Positions 37,401 to 47,076 of a stretch of DNA of 64,000 nt are shown here, piece after piece. Position 1 is the first letter of the stretch; every line of letters begins with the position of its first letter. The stretch comes from Saprospiraceae bacterium (GTDB lineage: Bacteria > Bacteroidota > Bacteroidia > Chitinophagales > Saprospiraceae). The notes beneath the pieces were generated by a model. That model saw only the letters and a program-made list of their open reading frames with translations, did not search any database and was not told the DNA's origin. The DNA is taken from contig JAHDIN010000003.1 of assembly GCA_020630775.1 (NCBI GenBank), forward strand, positions 62,001 through 126,000, in the 5' to 3' direction. A program made the translations under genes and the position numbers.

Positions 37401-37763
37401 ATGTTCCAAAAATTAATTCCTTGCTTGATTTTATTAGCTATTTCTTGTGAGCAGAAAGTAGGTCCTGAAGGGCTTAATTATTCGGAGGATAAAATAGTAG
37501 CCGTAATGTTAGATATGTACATCGCATCCGAACTGGTCAATAATCGCGAAGAGCCTATTAAGGATAGTTTGCAACTCACTTACTCTGGTGAAATTGAAAA
37601 AATACATAATATAGAATTATCAGTCTTTGAAAGGGATATCAAGTATATCAAACAGGATATGGAATGGTACCGAGATCTACATAAAATAGTAAGTGATTCA
37701 TTAGATAAGCTGGACGAAATCTATTCAAAAAGAACCAAAGCCATAAAAAAAACCAAAAAATGA
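37401..37763 (+). CDS. DUF4296 lipoprotein
   Basis: 120 residues. Lipobox LLAISCEQK puts the lipidated Cys at about residue 16. The mature part (SEDKIVAVMLDMYIASELVN and the LSVFERDIKYIKQDMEWY segment) is typical of DUF4296, a Bacteroidota lipoprotein family of unknown function with helical content. The C terminus is Lys-rich. It is three bases from sixA and 102 bases upstream of a response regulator, so it may share the sixA transcript. Confidence 0.82.
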   Translation: MFQKLIPCLILLAISCEQKVGPEGLNYSEDKIVAVMLDMYIASELVNNREEPIKDSLQLTYSGEIEKIHNIELSVFERDIKYIKQDMEWYRDLHKIVSDSLDKLDEIYSKRTKAIKKTKK

Positions 37764-37865
37764 ACTGAATTTAGGGGCTAGGTGAACTTCAAGAATTAAT
37801 AATGAATTAATGTAATGTAAGGTCTTTTTTAATTTAATGTAAAGACATTTGCTAACACTAAACGT

Positions 37866-38555
37866 TTGCCATTGGATAACAAGATCCTAATCGTGGAGGA
37901 TGAAACAGATATTGTAGAATTCCTCGAGTACAATTTAGCCAAAGAAGGATACATCATAGAAAAAGCCTATGATGGGGAAGAAGGGTACAATAAAGCAGTT
38001 GAATTTAATCCTGACCTTATCCTTATGGATATCATGATGCCCAAAATGGACGGCATAGAATTGTGCGAAAAATTGCGCAGCATGGAGCAGTTTTCAGATA
38101 CAATTATTGCATTTCTTACCGCGCGATCTGAATCATTTACTCAAATTTCAGCACTTGAAACTGGAGGCGATGATTACATAGCGAAACCCATAAAACCCAA
38201 TATTCTTAAAAGCAGAATCAAAGCGCTTTTGAGAAGGCATCCAAAAAATAAAGTTTCAAAAAATCAAGACGAAATTGTTTTTGACAACCTTGTTATCTAT
38301 CCTCAATCATTTAGCATATCAGTCAATAGTGAAAAACAAATTTCTTTAGCTAAGAAGGAATTTGAGTTGCTCGTTTTACTGGCTTCAAAACCTGGTAAGG
38401 TTTTTAAAAGAGAAGAGATTTTAAGTAAAGTTTGGGGAAAAGAAGTTTTAGTTGTAGATCGAACAATCGACGTTCATATAAGAAAACTGAGAGGTAAAAT
38501 TGGTAATCACTATATCACAACTATCAAAGGTGTTGGATATAAGTTTGAGCCATAG
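37866..38555 (+). CDS. OmpR/PhoB-type response regulator
   Basis: 229 residues, starting at TTG 37866 (a second TTG at 37872 is equally possible; no ATG is near). Receiver domain with LIVEDETDIVEF, phospho-Asp in LILMDIMMPKMDG, Thr in FLTARSES and Lys in YIAKPIKP. Winged-helix C-terminal domain (about 130-229) with LAKKEFELLVLLASKPGKVFKREEIL and RTIDVHIRKLRGKIG. It is followed 23 bases later by a PhoR-type kinase. The pair resembles phosphate-regulation PhoBR but no pst/pho genes are visible, so the signal is uncertain. Confidence 0.93.
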   Translation: MPLDNKILIVEDETDIVEFLEYNLAKEGYIIEKAYDGEEGYNKAVEFNPDLILMDIMMPKMDGIELCEKLRSMEQFSDTIIAFLTARSESFTQISALETGGDDYIAKPIKPNILKSRIKALLRRHPKNKVSKNQDEIVFDNLVIYPQSFSISVNSEKQISLAKKEFELLVLLASKPGKVFKREEILSKVWGKEVLVVDRTIDVHIRKLRGKIGNHYITTIKGVGYKFEP

Positions 38556-38578
38556 TATCTTACCTGCAAAATTTTTCT

Positions 38579-39628
38579 TTGTTTAAAAACCTTTCAATAA
38601 GACAGATCTCCATTATCATCTCTGTGATGGTCTGGTTTTTACATGTGGCTATATTATTTATTCTAGAATTAGTATATGGGCCACTGGATATTCCTATTGT
38701 TGGTAAACTGATTTATCTCATAATCACTTTGATTATGAGTTATATCATCATAACCTTATTGTTTGAGAAATTTGTGTTTCGGAAAATTAAACTGATTTAT
38801 AAATTTATTAGTGAGTCAAAGGACTCTTTGAAAAATGTCCAAAATTTTGGTGATCAAAGCACAAGTCTAGAACAAGTCAATCAAACTGTATTGGATTGGG
38901 CAACCAGCACGGAAAAGGAAATATCTACTTTAAAATCTTTAGCGCAGTATAGAAAGAAATACGTAGGAGACATTAGTCATGAGTTAAAAACACCATTGTT
39001 TGCTATTCAAGGTTACTTACATACACTCTTAGAAGGCGGCTTGTATGATGAGAATATTAATCGTAAGTATTTATCAAGCGCATTAAAAAATACGGATAGA
39101 TTACAGACCATAGTTGATGATCTGGAGTTGATCAGCCAAATGGAGTCTCAAGCGGAAGAATTAGAATTAGCAGATTTTAATATCAAGGATTTAGTTGATG
39201 AAGTTTTTTCGGATCTTGAACTAATGGCCAAAGAATCTGAGATTGACTTAATTTATAAGCAAGGTGCTGATAGGGGGTTCATGGTTAATGCTGACAAAGA
39301 AAAGATCAGACACGTTCTAATAAATTTAATAAATAACTCAATTAAATACGGACGCCGAGGAGGACTGACGAAAATCAGCTTCTATGATGTAGAAGAAGTG
39401 GTTTTAATTGAAATATCTGACAATGGCATAGGCATTCAGGTTGAAGATATGAAGCATGTTTTTGATCGATTCTACAGAGCAGATAAAAGCAGATCACAAA
39501 CGATTAAGGGCACCGGATTAGGCTTGTCAATAGTAAAGCATATTATCGAAGCGCATAAGCAAAAAATCACCATCAGAAGTACTTATGGGAAGGGGAGTAC
39601 TTTCGGATTTACCCTAAAAAAGGCTTAA
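38579..39628 (+). CDS. Sensor histidine kinase, PhoR-like
   Basis: 349 residues from TTG 38579; no ATG is available nearby. Two membrane segments (about 10-30 and 40-62) are separated by a very short periplasmic loop, so it senses through the membrane or cytoplasm. H-box YVGDISHELKTPLFAIQGY (His about 136), N-box NLINNSIKYG, G1 DNGIGI and G2 GTGLGLSIVKHI are all intact. It is the partner of the upstream regulator. Its stop is 21 bases from the convergent M23 peptidase stop with no terminator between. Confidence 0.93.
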   Translation: MFKNLSIRQISIIISVMVWFLHVAILFILELVYGPLDIPIVGKLIYLIITLIMSYIIITLLFEKFVFRKIKLIYKFISESKDSLKNVQNFGDQSTSLEQVNQTVLDWATSTEKEISTLKSLAQYRKKYVGDISHELKTPLFAIQGYLHTLLEGGLYDENINRKYLSSALKNTDRLQTIVDDLELISQMESQAEELELADFNIKDLVDEVFSDLELMAKESEIDLIYKQGADRGFMVNADKEKIRHVLINLINNSIKYGRRGGLTKISFYDVEEVVLIEISDNGIGIQVEDMKHVFDRFYRADKSRSQTIKGTGLGLSIVKHIIEAHKQKITIRSTYGKGSTFGFTLKKA

Positions 39629-39649
39629 TTCCCAATTTAGTAAATCCGA

Positions 39650-40933
39650 TTATTCCGCTATTACAATACTTTGAATTGAGTCAACCGTCCCTTGGCTTGG
39701 AAAAGGAACCTTAGCTAATTTTCTCAAGAGGAAATCTCTTTGCTGAATAAAATCATCCATTTGATTTTCAGGAAGAGGATCTTTAGGTGGAAAATTTTCT
39801 CTTAGGTGATTGACTTGACGACCGTTTTTCCAGAATCTGAAACATACATGCGGTCCTGTTGCTAAACCTGTTTTACCTACTTGTCCTATGACTTGTCCTT
39901 GAGTTACTCGAGTACCTTTCTTGATACCTGGAGCGAACTTTTTCATGTGCAAGTACTGCGTCTGATAAACGTTGTCGTGACGGATTTTTACGTAGTATCC
40001 ATTATTTCTGGTAAAACTTGCCGCAGTTACAACACCATCTGCAACAGAGAAAATGGGCGTACCTTGAGGCGCAGCATAATCCGTACCTAAATGGGGTATG
40101 GTCCTTTTCTTTATCGGATGGAATCGTCTCAAATTATATCTAGAAGAGATCCTACTATGCTTTAGAGGCGCTCTCAAAAATGTTCTCTTAGTTGGATTGC
40201 CTTGAAGGTCATAGAAGCCGTCATAACGTTCATTCTCATAGTACACGGCATAATGTTCACCTCGTGCATCTTTGTATGACGCAGCTAAAATTTCACCATT
40301 GGCTACTGGTTCTCCATCCACATACTTTCTTTCAAATAGCAATTTAAACTCATCACCTTTTTCTACATGCCAAAAGTCAACACCTGATGCCATTGCATCT
40401 TCCATTTTGTCTATGATATCAATATCTAAGCCTGCATCCATCATGGCATTCCACAATGAAGTTTCTATGATACCTGTGGCAGATTCCTCTACAATTTCAA
40501 ACTCCTTTTCTATCATATCCACCTCGACTTTGTCTTTGATGTAATACTTTACATAAGACAGTTTGTTAGGCTCGTAAATAATACACATTGGTGAATCGCA
40601 AGAGTCTTCTCTTACTAAAGTGAAAGGCTTTTTTGCTCTAAAGTTTCTAATTGAAAAGGTTTCTTCAGAAATATTATCCAGCTTCAAAATGCTGTCCCAA
40701 GCTATGCCTTCGTAGAGTAGTATATCTCCTAGGTTCTGATTAAAACCTAATTTGTAAGTATCGAAATGAAATTTAGACTTATCAAATCCGAAAAGCTCTT
40801 CAACTTTCTCAACTTTTTCTGTTACTTGCTTCACTTGGTCGTCCAACCTGCAGTTTTCAAGTAGTAAAAACGCCCCAATAATTAGAGATGTACAAATACA
40901 AAAATTGAGAATCCTAGATTCTTGCTTCTTCAA
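39650..40933 (-). CDS. M23 family peptidoglycan endopeptidase with HxC instead of HxH
   Basis: 427 residues from a TTG start (40933); an N-terminal hydrophobic segment (about 12-27) ends ENCRLDD, possibly a lipobox or membrane anchor. A helical/beta region precedes the LytM domain (about 270-390). Zinc-site motif 1 is intact: HLGTDYAAP (His281, Asp285). The second motif, normally HLHF, reads PHVCF: the His362 is kept but the third ligand position is Cys364. Cys can bind zinc, so activity may remain. M23 enzymes cut cross-links in peptidoglycan and act in growth and division. Confidence 0.9.
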   Translation of the reverse strand: MKKQESRILNFCICTSLIIGAFLLLENCRLDDQVKQVTEKVEKVEELFGFDKSKFHFDTYKLGFNQNLGDILLYEGIAWDSILKLDNISEETFSIRNFRAKKPFTLVREDSCDSPMCIIYEPNKLSYVKYYIKDKVEVDMIEKEFEIVEESATGIIETSLWNAMMDAGLDIDIIDKMEDAMASGVDFWHVEKGDEFKLLFERKYVDGEPVANGEILAASYKDARGEHYAVYYENERYDGFYDLQGNPTKRTFLRAPLKHSRISSRYNLRRFHPIKKRTIPHLGTDYAAPQGTPIFSVADGVVTAASFTRNNGYYVKIRHDNVYQTQYLHMKKFAPGIKKGTRVTQGQVIGQVGKTGLATGPHVCFRFWKNGRQVNHLRENFPPKDPLPENQMDDFIQQRDFLLRKLAKVPFPSQGTVDSIQSIVIAE

Positions 40934-41150
40934 TTTAGTGTGGTTTTGTAAAATTCGTAAAATCCTGCGCTCTAAAATAAAACTTCATTCCGACTAAAAA
41001 AATAAATTATGGCTTTTTTAGACTGATTATCAGCGTTTTATTTCTTTCGCTCATGGTTTTATATTGTGATAATTATGCCACTTTCTTGATGTGGAACTAA
41101 AAAAATTAGTATTTATCCGCTTTTGTAAATTAATTGCCAATTTTGAAACT

Positions 41151-41984
41151 ATGACGATAAATGTAGGCGGACAGATTCTAGATTTTGCGGCACCAAAAAT
41201 CATGGGGATTCTCAATATAACGCCAGATTCATTTTATGACGGGGGTGCTTATAATTCTGTAGAAAAATCCCTAGCAAGAGCGGCTAAAATGATTGAAGAA
41301 GGCGCAGATATCATTGATATTGGTGCAGTTTCGACACGACCTAAAGCCAGTTTTGTCTCGGAGTCCGATGAATTAAATAGAATAATTCCTGTAGTCGAAG
41401 CTGTTAATGCTACATTTCCTGATGTTATCTTAAGTATTGATACCTATAGGTCAGGTGTGTTAAAAGCGATCAGCCAAATCACGCCTTTTATAATTAATGA
41501 TATTTCGGCAGGTACTTTAGATCCCAATTATATCGATACAGCTGCTGAACTTAATCTTCCATACATATTGACACATATGAGTGGCTCTCCAGAAAATATG
41601 CAGGATAAGCCAACTTACAGCCATGTAACTTTTGACATTTTAAATTTTTTAAAAACCAAACTTGCTCTTTTAGGAGCTAAGGGTTTGGAAGAAATTATAA
41701 TTGATCCAGGGTTTGGGTTTGGTAAGACTGTTGAGCATAATTATCAGATATTGAGAGAGTTAGATGTCTTTAAATTGTTACATTGCCCCATTCTGGCTGG
41801 TTTGAGTAGGAAATCTATGATCTATAAGCCATTGAGTCTATCTGCAAAAGAAGCTTTAAATGGCTCTACAGCTTTGCATATGGTGGCCTTATTAAATGGG
41901 GCCGATATCCTAAGAGTACATGATGTTAAGGAGGCCGTCGAAATTAGAATGCTTTGGGCAAAGCTTACCGATCTTAAAGGCTAA
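41151..41984 (+). CDS. folP: Dihydropteroate synthase
   Basis: 277 residues from the ATG at 41151; the ORF-track start at 41091 adds an unlikely lead. DHPS signatures are KIMGILNITPDSFYDGG (residues 18-35) and ADIIDIGAVSTRPKA, with IIDPGFGFGKTVEHNYQILREL later. The enzyme joins hydroxymethyl-dihydropterin diphosphate with p-aminobenzoate in folate synthesis. A CAATTTTG word five bases before the ATG is close to the -7 box, so a leaderless mRNA is possible. The gene is single, followed by 220 bases before TamB. Confidence 0.95.
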   Translation: MTINVGGQILDFAAPKIMGILNITPDSFYDGGAYNSVEKSLARAAKMIEEGADIIDIGAVSTRPKASFVSESDELNRIIPVVEAVNATFPDVILSIDTYRSGVLKAISQITPFIINDISAGTLDPNYIDTAAELNLPYILTHMSGSPENMQDKPTYSHVTFDILNFLKTKLALLGAKGLEEIIIDPGFGFGKTVEHNYQILRELDVFKLLHCPILAGLSRKSMIYKPLSLSAKEALNGSTALHMVALLNGADILRVHDVKEAVEIRMLWAKLTDLKG

Positions 41985-41989
41985 TTTGA

Positions 41990-41997
41990 TACCTTTG
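41990..41997 (+). promoter_or_regulatory. Candidate -7 element (TACCTTTG) upstream of the TamB-like gene
   Basis: Exact TAnnTTTG match 207 bases before the TamB ATG. If used, it gives a leader of about 200 nt containing the AATCTCT-TACC-AGAGATT hairpin at 42030-42047. A promoter nearer the gene is also possible. Confidence 0.35.
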
Positions 41998-42029
41998 TGT
42001 TGTTAGTTTGAAGTTTAAATCAAAAACAA

Positions 42030-42047
42030 AATCTCTTACCAGAGATT
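42030..42047 (+). repeat. Hairpin in the TamB leader
   Basis: AATCTCT and AGAGATT, 7 bp with a 4-nt loop. No T-tract follows on the + strand, so it is not a good terminator for folP. Confidence 0.3.
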
Positions 42048-42204
42048 GAAAAGACACTCTATACATTCGCTATTCTATTTTGAGTATTCATAGCAGTATC
42101 GAAGAGGTTAAATATGCTTTAAACTTTTTGTCAAAAGGGTATTTGTCTCGTCTTAATAATATCTTATAGGTGATTTAAACAAGTGAATACCAGGCCGATT
42201 TTTA

Positions 42205-45200
42205 ATGAAAGAAACTGGAAAAGATATCAAGGCTTCAAAGTCATCAAAGAAGTCACCTCTCAGGTGGTTATGGAGACTCTTACTTGCACTCGTCCTTATT
42301 TTTCTACTTTTCATTTTATTGCTTGATGTATCAGCTGTACAAAATTGGTTAGCTCAGAAAATTACAGGTAGAATAGCGGGTAAAACTGCTTCTACAGTGA
42401 CACTTAAGAATATTGATTTTTCAATCTATGATGGGTTGGTTCTCAATGATTTATATATTTCATCCCCTGACCAACCCCAAGATACAATGGCTTTCATTGG
42501 AGAATTGTCAGGTTCTTTAACTGAAAATATTTTAAGTGTTTTTAGCAACAAGATATATTTGTCTGAGATCCAATTAAGAAAGGCATATCTAAATTTGAGT
42601 CAGTCTGAGCTTACAGGTTCTAATCTAAAATTATTTCTATCTCGACTACAGTCAAAAGAAAATACCAGCAAGTCTGAAGCTAAACCACTCGATTTAGATA
42701 TTAAAAAGGTGTCTTTAGATGATATTCGAATACGAATCAATAAAGCCGACCAAACGTCATTTACTAATGTGTCTTTAGCAAAGGCAGACCTGGACTTTGA
42801 TTTATTCTCTTTAGAGAATGATTCATTCTTATTAAATAATATCTACTTAGAAAGCCCTTTGCTTAATATTCAAAAGGGAAAGCGCTTTGATGTTCCTGAT
42901 AGCCGTGAAGAGATATCTATAAAAACTACAGATGATACTGGCTTTAGCATACCTATATATTTGCAATGTGAGAATATTACTTTAAAAAATGGAGGTTTTA
43001 AATTAGATGATTGGCATTTCAAACCTAGAAATGAAAATGATGCTTTAGATTATCATCATCTTGATCTACAGCAAATAAACTTTGGGGCAGATGGATTAGT
43101 CATCAAACCTGATTTTGACATTTCATGTAACTTGGATCATCTTTCATTGAAAGAGAAAAAAGGTTTTGAAATCAAAGGCTTAAATGTGGAAACTTTTGCT
43201 GTCAATGATAAAAGTATCATGCTTAAGGCTTTTGATCTTGAAACAAGCAATAGCCAATTGAGTAATTATCTAGAATTCGAATACGATCAAATCTCGGATT
43301 TAAGTGATTTCGTCAATAAGGTTAGTGTCGTTTCTGATATGAAATCTGCCACAATTGCATTCAGGGATTTAAGTTTTTTCTTTCCTGAATTAAAAAGAAA
43401 CGATTTTATAAAAAAGAATATTAATCGTTCGTTAGCTATTTCAGGTATTATCAATGGTAATATAAATGGACTTGAAGGAGAGCAGGTACGTCTTTCAATT
43501 GATAATTTAGTCAATCTTAAAGGTTCGATTAGTACTGAGAACTTGGTTAATTCTAGAGATGCACTACTCAATTTGTATATCGATGATCTGCAAACCTCAT
43601 TGAATAACTTGCAAAAACTGATTCCTGGTTTCACTCCTCCAGAGCAATTTTTAAAATTGGATCCCATTCAATTTACTGGAGATATCGAAGGCTTCTTCAA
43701 CGACTTGGTTTTTTATGGTGAAGTAACATCACCATTAGGCGCGGTCAATCTTGATATGCAATTGAATACGCGAGAAGGTATTAATAAAGCGAAATATTCG
43801 GGCGAGATTGCATTGATTGACTTTAATTTAAGGGAATGGACAGAAAATAATGATTTCGGTTTGGTAACCTTAAATGGTAGAATTATTGATGGGCAAGGAT
43901 TGGAATTTAGAAATGTAAAAACAGATCTTTTTGCAGAATTAAAGCGCTTTGAATTTAAGGGCTATTCCTATAAAGATGTGACGCTAGATGGCATATTAGA
44001 TAAGAATCAATTTAATGGAGACTTGCAAATTAATGATCCGAATGTGGCTCTATCCTTCAATGGTCAAATAGTAAAAAACGAAAATAAATTTGTATCTGAT
44101 TTTAAAGCGAGTATTGATAAAGTCAATTTAGCCAATTTAAACCTTTCAAAAGAAATTAAATCCGTTCAAGGAGAATTTGATTTGAAGTTAGATGGGACTT
44201 CAATTACTGATGTAGAGGGATATGCTAATGTCAGAAATCTAGCATTAAACTATAAGGAGAAAAATTTCGAGTTTGACAGCTTAGTTTTAAAGTCAGAACC
44301 CATGGTCAATAATACCAGAAGTGTGGTTTTGTATTCTGATCTTTTGAATGTTGTTTTAGACGGGAAATTTGATTTAGGTAAAATTGGACCAACCATTAAC
44401 AATGTGATTGTTAATCAACACCCTAAATGGGCAGAGAAACTTAACTTAAGAAGAGCAACAAGCCAAGTAAGCCGAGATCAAAAGTTTAGATATAGAATAA
44501 ATATCAAAAACACTAAAGATTACTTAGAACTTTTAAATATCGAAGATTTAAGATTGGCTTATGTGACAATTGAAGGAAATGCCGATCTGCAAAAAGATAA
44601 TCTCCAAACTTATGTTAATATAGATAGCGCTTTTTATAAGTCTACATCTTTTGAGCGATTTAATTTAAATTTTGATAATAACAACGATGTAGCTGAATTG
44701 GCATTAGGTATTCAAAAGACTATTGCCAATAATCGTCTTTACGAACCACTGGAAATCAATTCTACAATAGTAAATGATGTTATTGATATTAACATAAAAA
44801 CAGAGAATGTATTAGACAGCGTTGGGCAAGTTGATGTCAGTTTAAAAATCAGACCAGAAGGAGAAAATATCATTCTAAACTTGGCCAATGAAGAACTGAA
44901 TATGTTTAGTTCGCAATGGGATATTTCTGAAAAGAATGAGATTATATATAGAGATAATTACATTGAAATACATGATTTCAAATTATCAGATGGATATAGA
45001 GAAATAAAGTTCGCAGATTTAAATAGGAACGGCTTAATTGCCGAATTAAGGAATTTTGATTTTATCCTTTTAAATCCAATCATCGATTATGACAAAATTG
45101 ATTTTTCTGGTGAAGGTGATATTTTAGTTACTGTTGAAGATATATTTAATGTACCTATTATCAATGGTACGCTTGATATACCAGAGTTTGCCTTAAATGG

Positions 45201-47076
45201 AGAAGACTACGGCCATTTGATTCTATCTGCCAATGATCAAAATGACGGCCTAGCAGATATTGCCTTCAACTTGTATAGAGAAGAAGATGAAATGCAGATC
45301 AAAGTTGATGCGACTATCGAGAAAGAAACACAAGCCGTTAAAGGAAATCTTACCACCAGTAAACTGGCCATGGAATTGTTTGAGTTTATCATCGATGATG
45401 GTATCTCTGAAACTCAAGGTGACGCCAATATCAATGTAGAAATTTATGGGACACTCAATGATCCAAAAATTAATGGATCGGCTAACTTGATAGATTGTGC
45501 GACGGTTATTGATTACCTTGATCTTAACTTGTCCTTGGGTGAACAGTCCATTCCTATCACTAATGAAGTGATAGATTTTTCCAACGTCACGTTGCATGAT
45601 AAATTTGGTAATACGGCTATTATGGAAGGCGGTCTAAATCACAACTTCTTCGGAGATTTTACTACAGAATTATCAATGCGGTCTCCCTACTTTCTTGCCC
45701 TAGATACAGAAAAAGGTGATAACCCCATGTACTATGGCGTAGGTATTGGAGACTTTGAAGTAGATTTTAGCGGTCCTTTTAGCAGTACTGATATAGAAGT
45801 CACAGCTATTGCAGGTGCAGGCTCTGTGTTGAACATTCCCATTGAAGATAGTTATGAAGGATTCAATGAAAGTTTTATAAAATTTGTTGATCGTGACCAA
45901 GAAGGTGGTGATTCTTTACAAACATTAAAATTTAGAAGTGATCAGTTGGAAGGTGTAGATGTTCAAATGTTTTTGACAATTACCCCAGAGGCAGAAGTCA
46001 ATATAATATTTGACGAAAAAACAAATGATGTCATAAGAGGTAAAGGATTGGGTGATATGAGAATAGTTGTCTCGCGTGAGGGTGACTTTAATGTCTTTGG
46101 CGAATATGAAGTTTTTGAAGGTGAATATTTATTTACAGCTTGGGGTATCATAGCCAAACCTTTTCAAGTTAGAAGGGGAGGGTTGATAACTTGGACTGGC
46201 GATCCCATTAATGCAAACATTGAAATCCAAGCAGATTATGAAGATCTACGTGTGCCGACTAATGTATTTCTGCAAGAGTACCTGGCAGGCGCTCAAGAAA
46301 ATCTAAGACTAGAAGCTAGAAAGCGTACAGGTGTTGACTTGACCCTAGAACTTAGAGGTACGCTATATGAACCAGATGTTAATTTTGATATCAGATTTCC
46401 AGAGCTTCAAGGTGAGATTCGAACATTCGCTGAAGCCAAATTGAGAACGATTAAGGAAAATCCTGCTGAGCTTAATGAACAAGTAGCGGGACTTATCATA
46501 TTTAGAAGTTTTTTACCTTCAAATAGCTTTGGAAATACATTTACAACAGGAAATACTGTTGTACAAACAGGATACAATACCTTAAGTGAGTTTGTCTCCA
46601 ATCAATTATCCTATCTTTTTTCGGATCTCTTAAATCAAGCACTGGCTGAAAACGGTTTCGTTTCAGGAATTGATTTCGAAATTGGATTTAGTAAAAATGC
46701 AAATACGTTAGATGATAATCTAGCAAATACAGGTTACAATTACTTACCTGACGAAGTTGAAGTACATTTTAAACCACGATTTCAAGATGACAAGTGGGCT
46801 GTCGATTATGGGACAAGTTTTGTAAATGCTCAAAATTCTACTTTAGGTATCGCCAATTATATCATTCATGATATCGCACTAGAATACTTTTTAACGGAGG
46901 ATAGACGCCTTAAGCTACGAGCATATGGTACATGGGATAAAGATATTGTAGGGCAAAATGCACAGCGTTTTGGTATGGGCTTAAACTACAGAAAAGAGTT
47001 TGGCAACTTTACTGACTTTGCGGACGAGCTTAAAAGCCAAGTAGCTAAACTCAAAGAGTTGGAGGGTACTAAATAA
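42205..47076 (+). CDS. TamB-like translocation/assembly module protein (AsmA/DUF490 superfamily)
   Basis: 1623 residues. One N-terminal membrane segment (about 22-45) anchors a very long periplasmic part built of repetitive beta-strands, as in TamB and other bridge-like AsmA proteins. The N-terminal region starts WLAQKITGRIAGKTASTVTLKNIDF, and the C-terminal DUF490 (TamB) domain shows VFGEYEVFEGEYLFTAWGIIAKPFQVRRGG, NANIEIQADYEDLRVPT and LSYLFSDLLNQAL. Such proteins link inner and outer membranes for lipid transport or outer membrane protein assembly. A TamA/BamA partner is not seen in the window. Confidence 0.93.
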   Translation: MKETGKDIKASKSSKKSPLRWLWRLLLALVLIFLLFILLLDVSAVQNWLAQKITGRIAGKTASTVTLKNIDFSIYDGLVLNDLYISSPDQPQDTMAFIGELSGSLTENILSVFSNKIYLSEIQLRKAYLNLSQSELTGSNLKLFLSRLQSKENTSKSEAKPLDLDIKKVSLDDIRIRINKADQTSFTNVSLAKADLDFDLFSLENDSFLLNNIYLESPLLNIQKGKRFDVPDSREEISIKTTDDTGFSIPIYLQCENITLKNGGFKLDDWHFKPRNENDALDYHHLDLQQINFGADGLVIKPDFDISCNLDHLSLKEKKGFEIKGLNVETFAVNDKSIMLKAFDLETSNSQLSNYLEFEYDQISDLSDFVNKVSVVSDMKSATIAFRDLSFFFPELKRNDFIKKNINRSLAISGIINGNINGLEGEQVRLSIDNLVNLKGSISTENLVNSRDALLNLYIDDLQTSLNNLQKLIPGFTPPEQFLKLDPIQFTGDIEGFFNDLVFYGEVTSPLGAVNLDMQLNTREGINKAKYSGEIALIDFNLREWTENNDFGLVTLNGRIIDGQGLEFRNVKTDLFAELKRFEFKGYSYKDVTLDGILDKNQFNGDLQINDPNVALSFNGQIVKNENKFVSDFKASIDKVNLANLNLSKEIKSVQGEFDLKLDGTSITDVEGYANVRNLALNYKEKNFEFDSLVLKSEPMVNNTRSVVLYSDLLNVVLDGKFDLGKIGPTINNVIVNQHPKWAEKLNLRRATSQVSRDQKFRYRINIKNTKDYLELLNIEDLRLAYVTIEGNADLQKDNLQTYVNIDSAFYKSTSFERFNLNFDNNNDVAELALGIQKTIANNRLYEPLEINSTIVNDVIDINIKTENVLDSVGQVDVSLKIRPEGENIILNLANEELNMFSSQWDISEKNEIIYRDNYIEIHDFKLSDGYREIKFADLNRNGLIAELRNFDFILLNPIIDYDKIDFSGEGDILVTVEDIFNVPIINGTLDIPEFALNGEDYGHLILSANDQNDGLADIAFNLYREEDEMQIKVDATIEKETQAVKGNLTTSKLAMELFEFIIDDGISETQGDANINVEIYGTLNDPKINGSANLIDCATVIDYLDLNLSLGEQSIPITNEVIDFSNVTLHDKFGNTAIMEGGLNHNFFGDFTTELSMRSPYFLALDTEKGDNPMYYGVGIGDFEVDFSGPFSSTDIEVTAIAGAGSVLNIPIEDSYEGFNESFIKFVDRDQEGGDSLQTLKFRSDQLEGVDVQMFLTITPEAEVNIIFDEKTNDVIRGKGLGDMRIVVSREGDFNVFGEYEVFEGEYLFTAWGIIAKPFQVRRGGLITWTGDPINANIEIQADYEDLRVPTNVFLQEYLAGAQENLRLEARKRTGVDLTLELRGTLYEPDVNFDIRFPELQGEIRTFAEAKLRTIKENPAELNEQVAGLIIFRSFLPSNSFGNTFTTGNTVVQTGYNTLSEFVSNQLSYLFSDLLNQALAENGFVSGIDFEIGFSKNANTLDDNLANTGYNYLPDEVEVHFKPRFQDDKWAVDYGTSFVNAQNSTLGIANYIIHDIALEYFLTEDRRLKLRAYGTWDKDIVGQNAQRFGMGLNYRKEFGNFTDFADELKSQVAKLKELEGTK

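Noticed and set aside
37866-39628. Calling the regulator/kinase pair phoB/phoR
   Set aside because: The domains match, but no phosphate genes are near and many OmpR-type pairs look alike, so no gene symbol was given.
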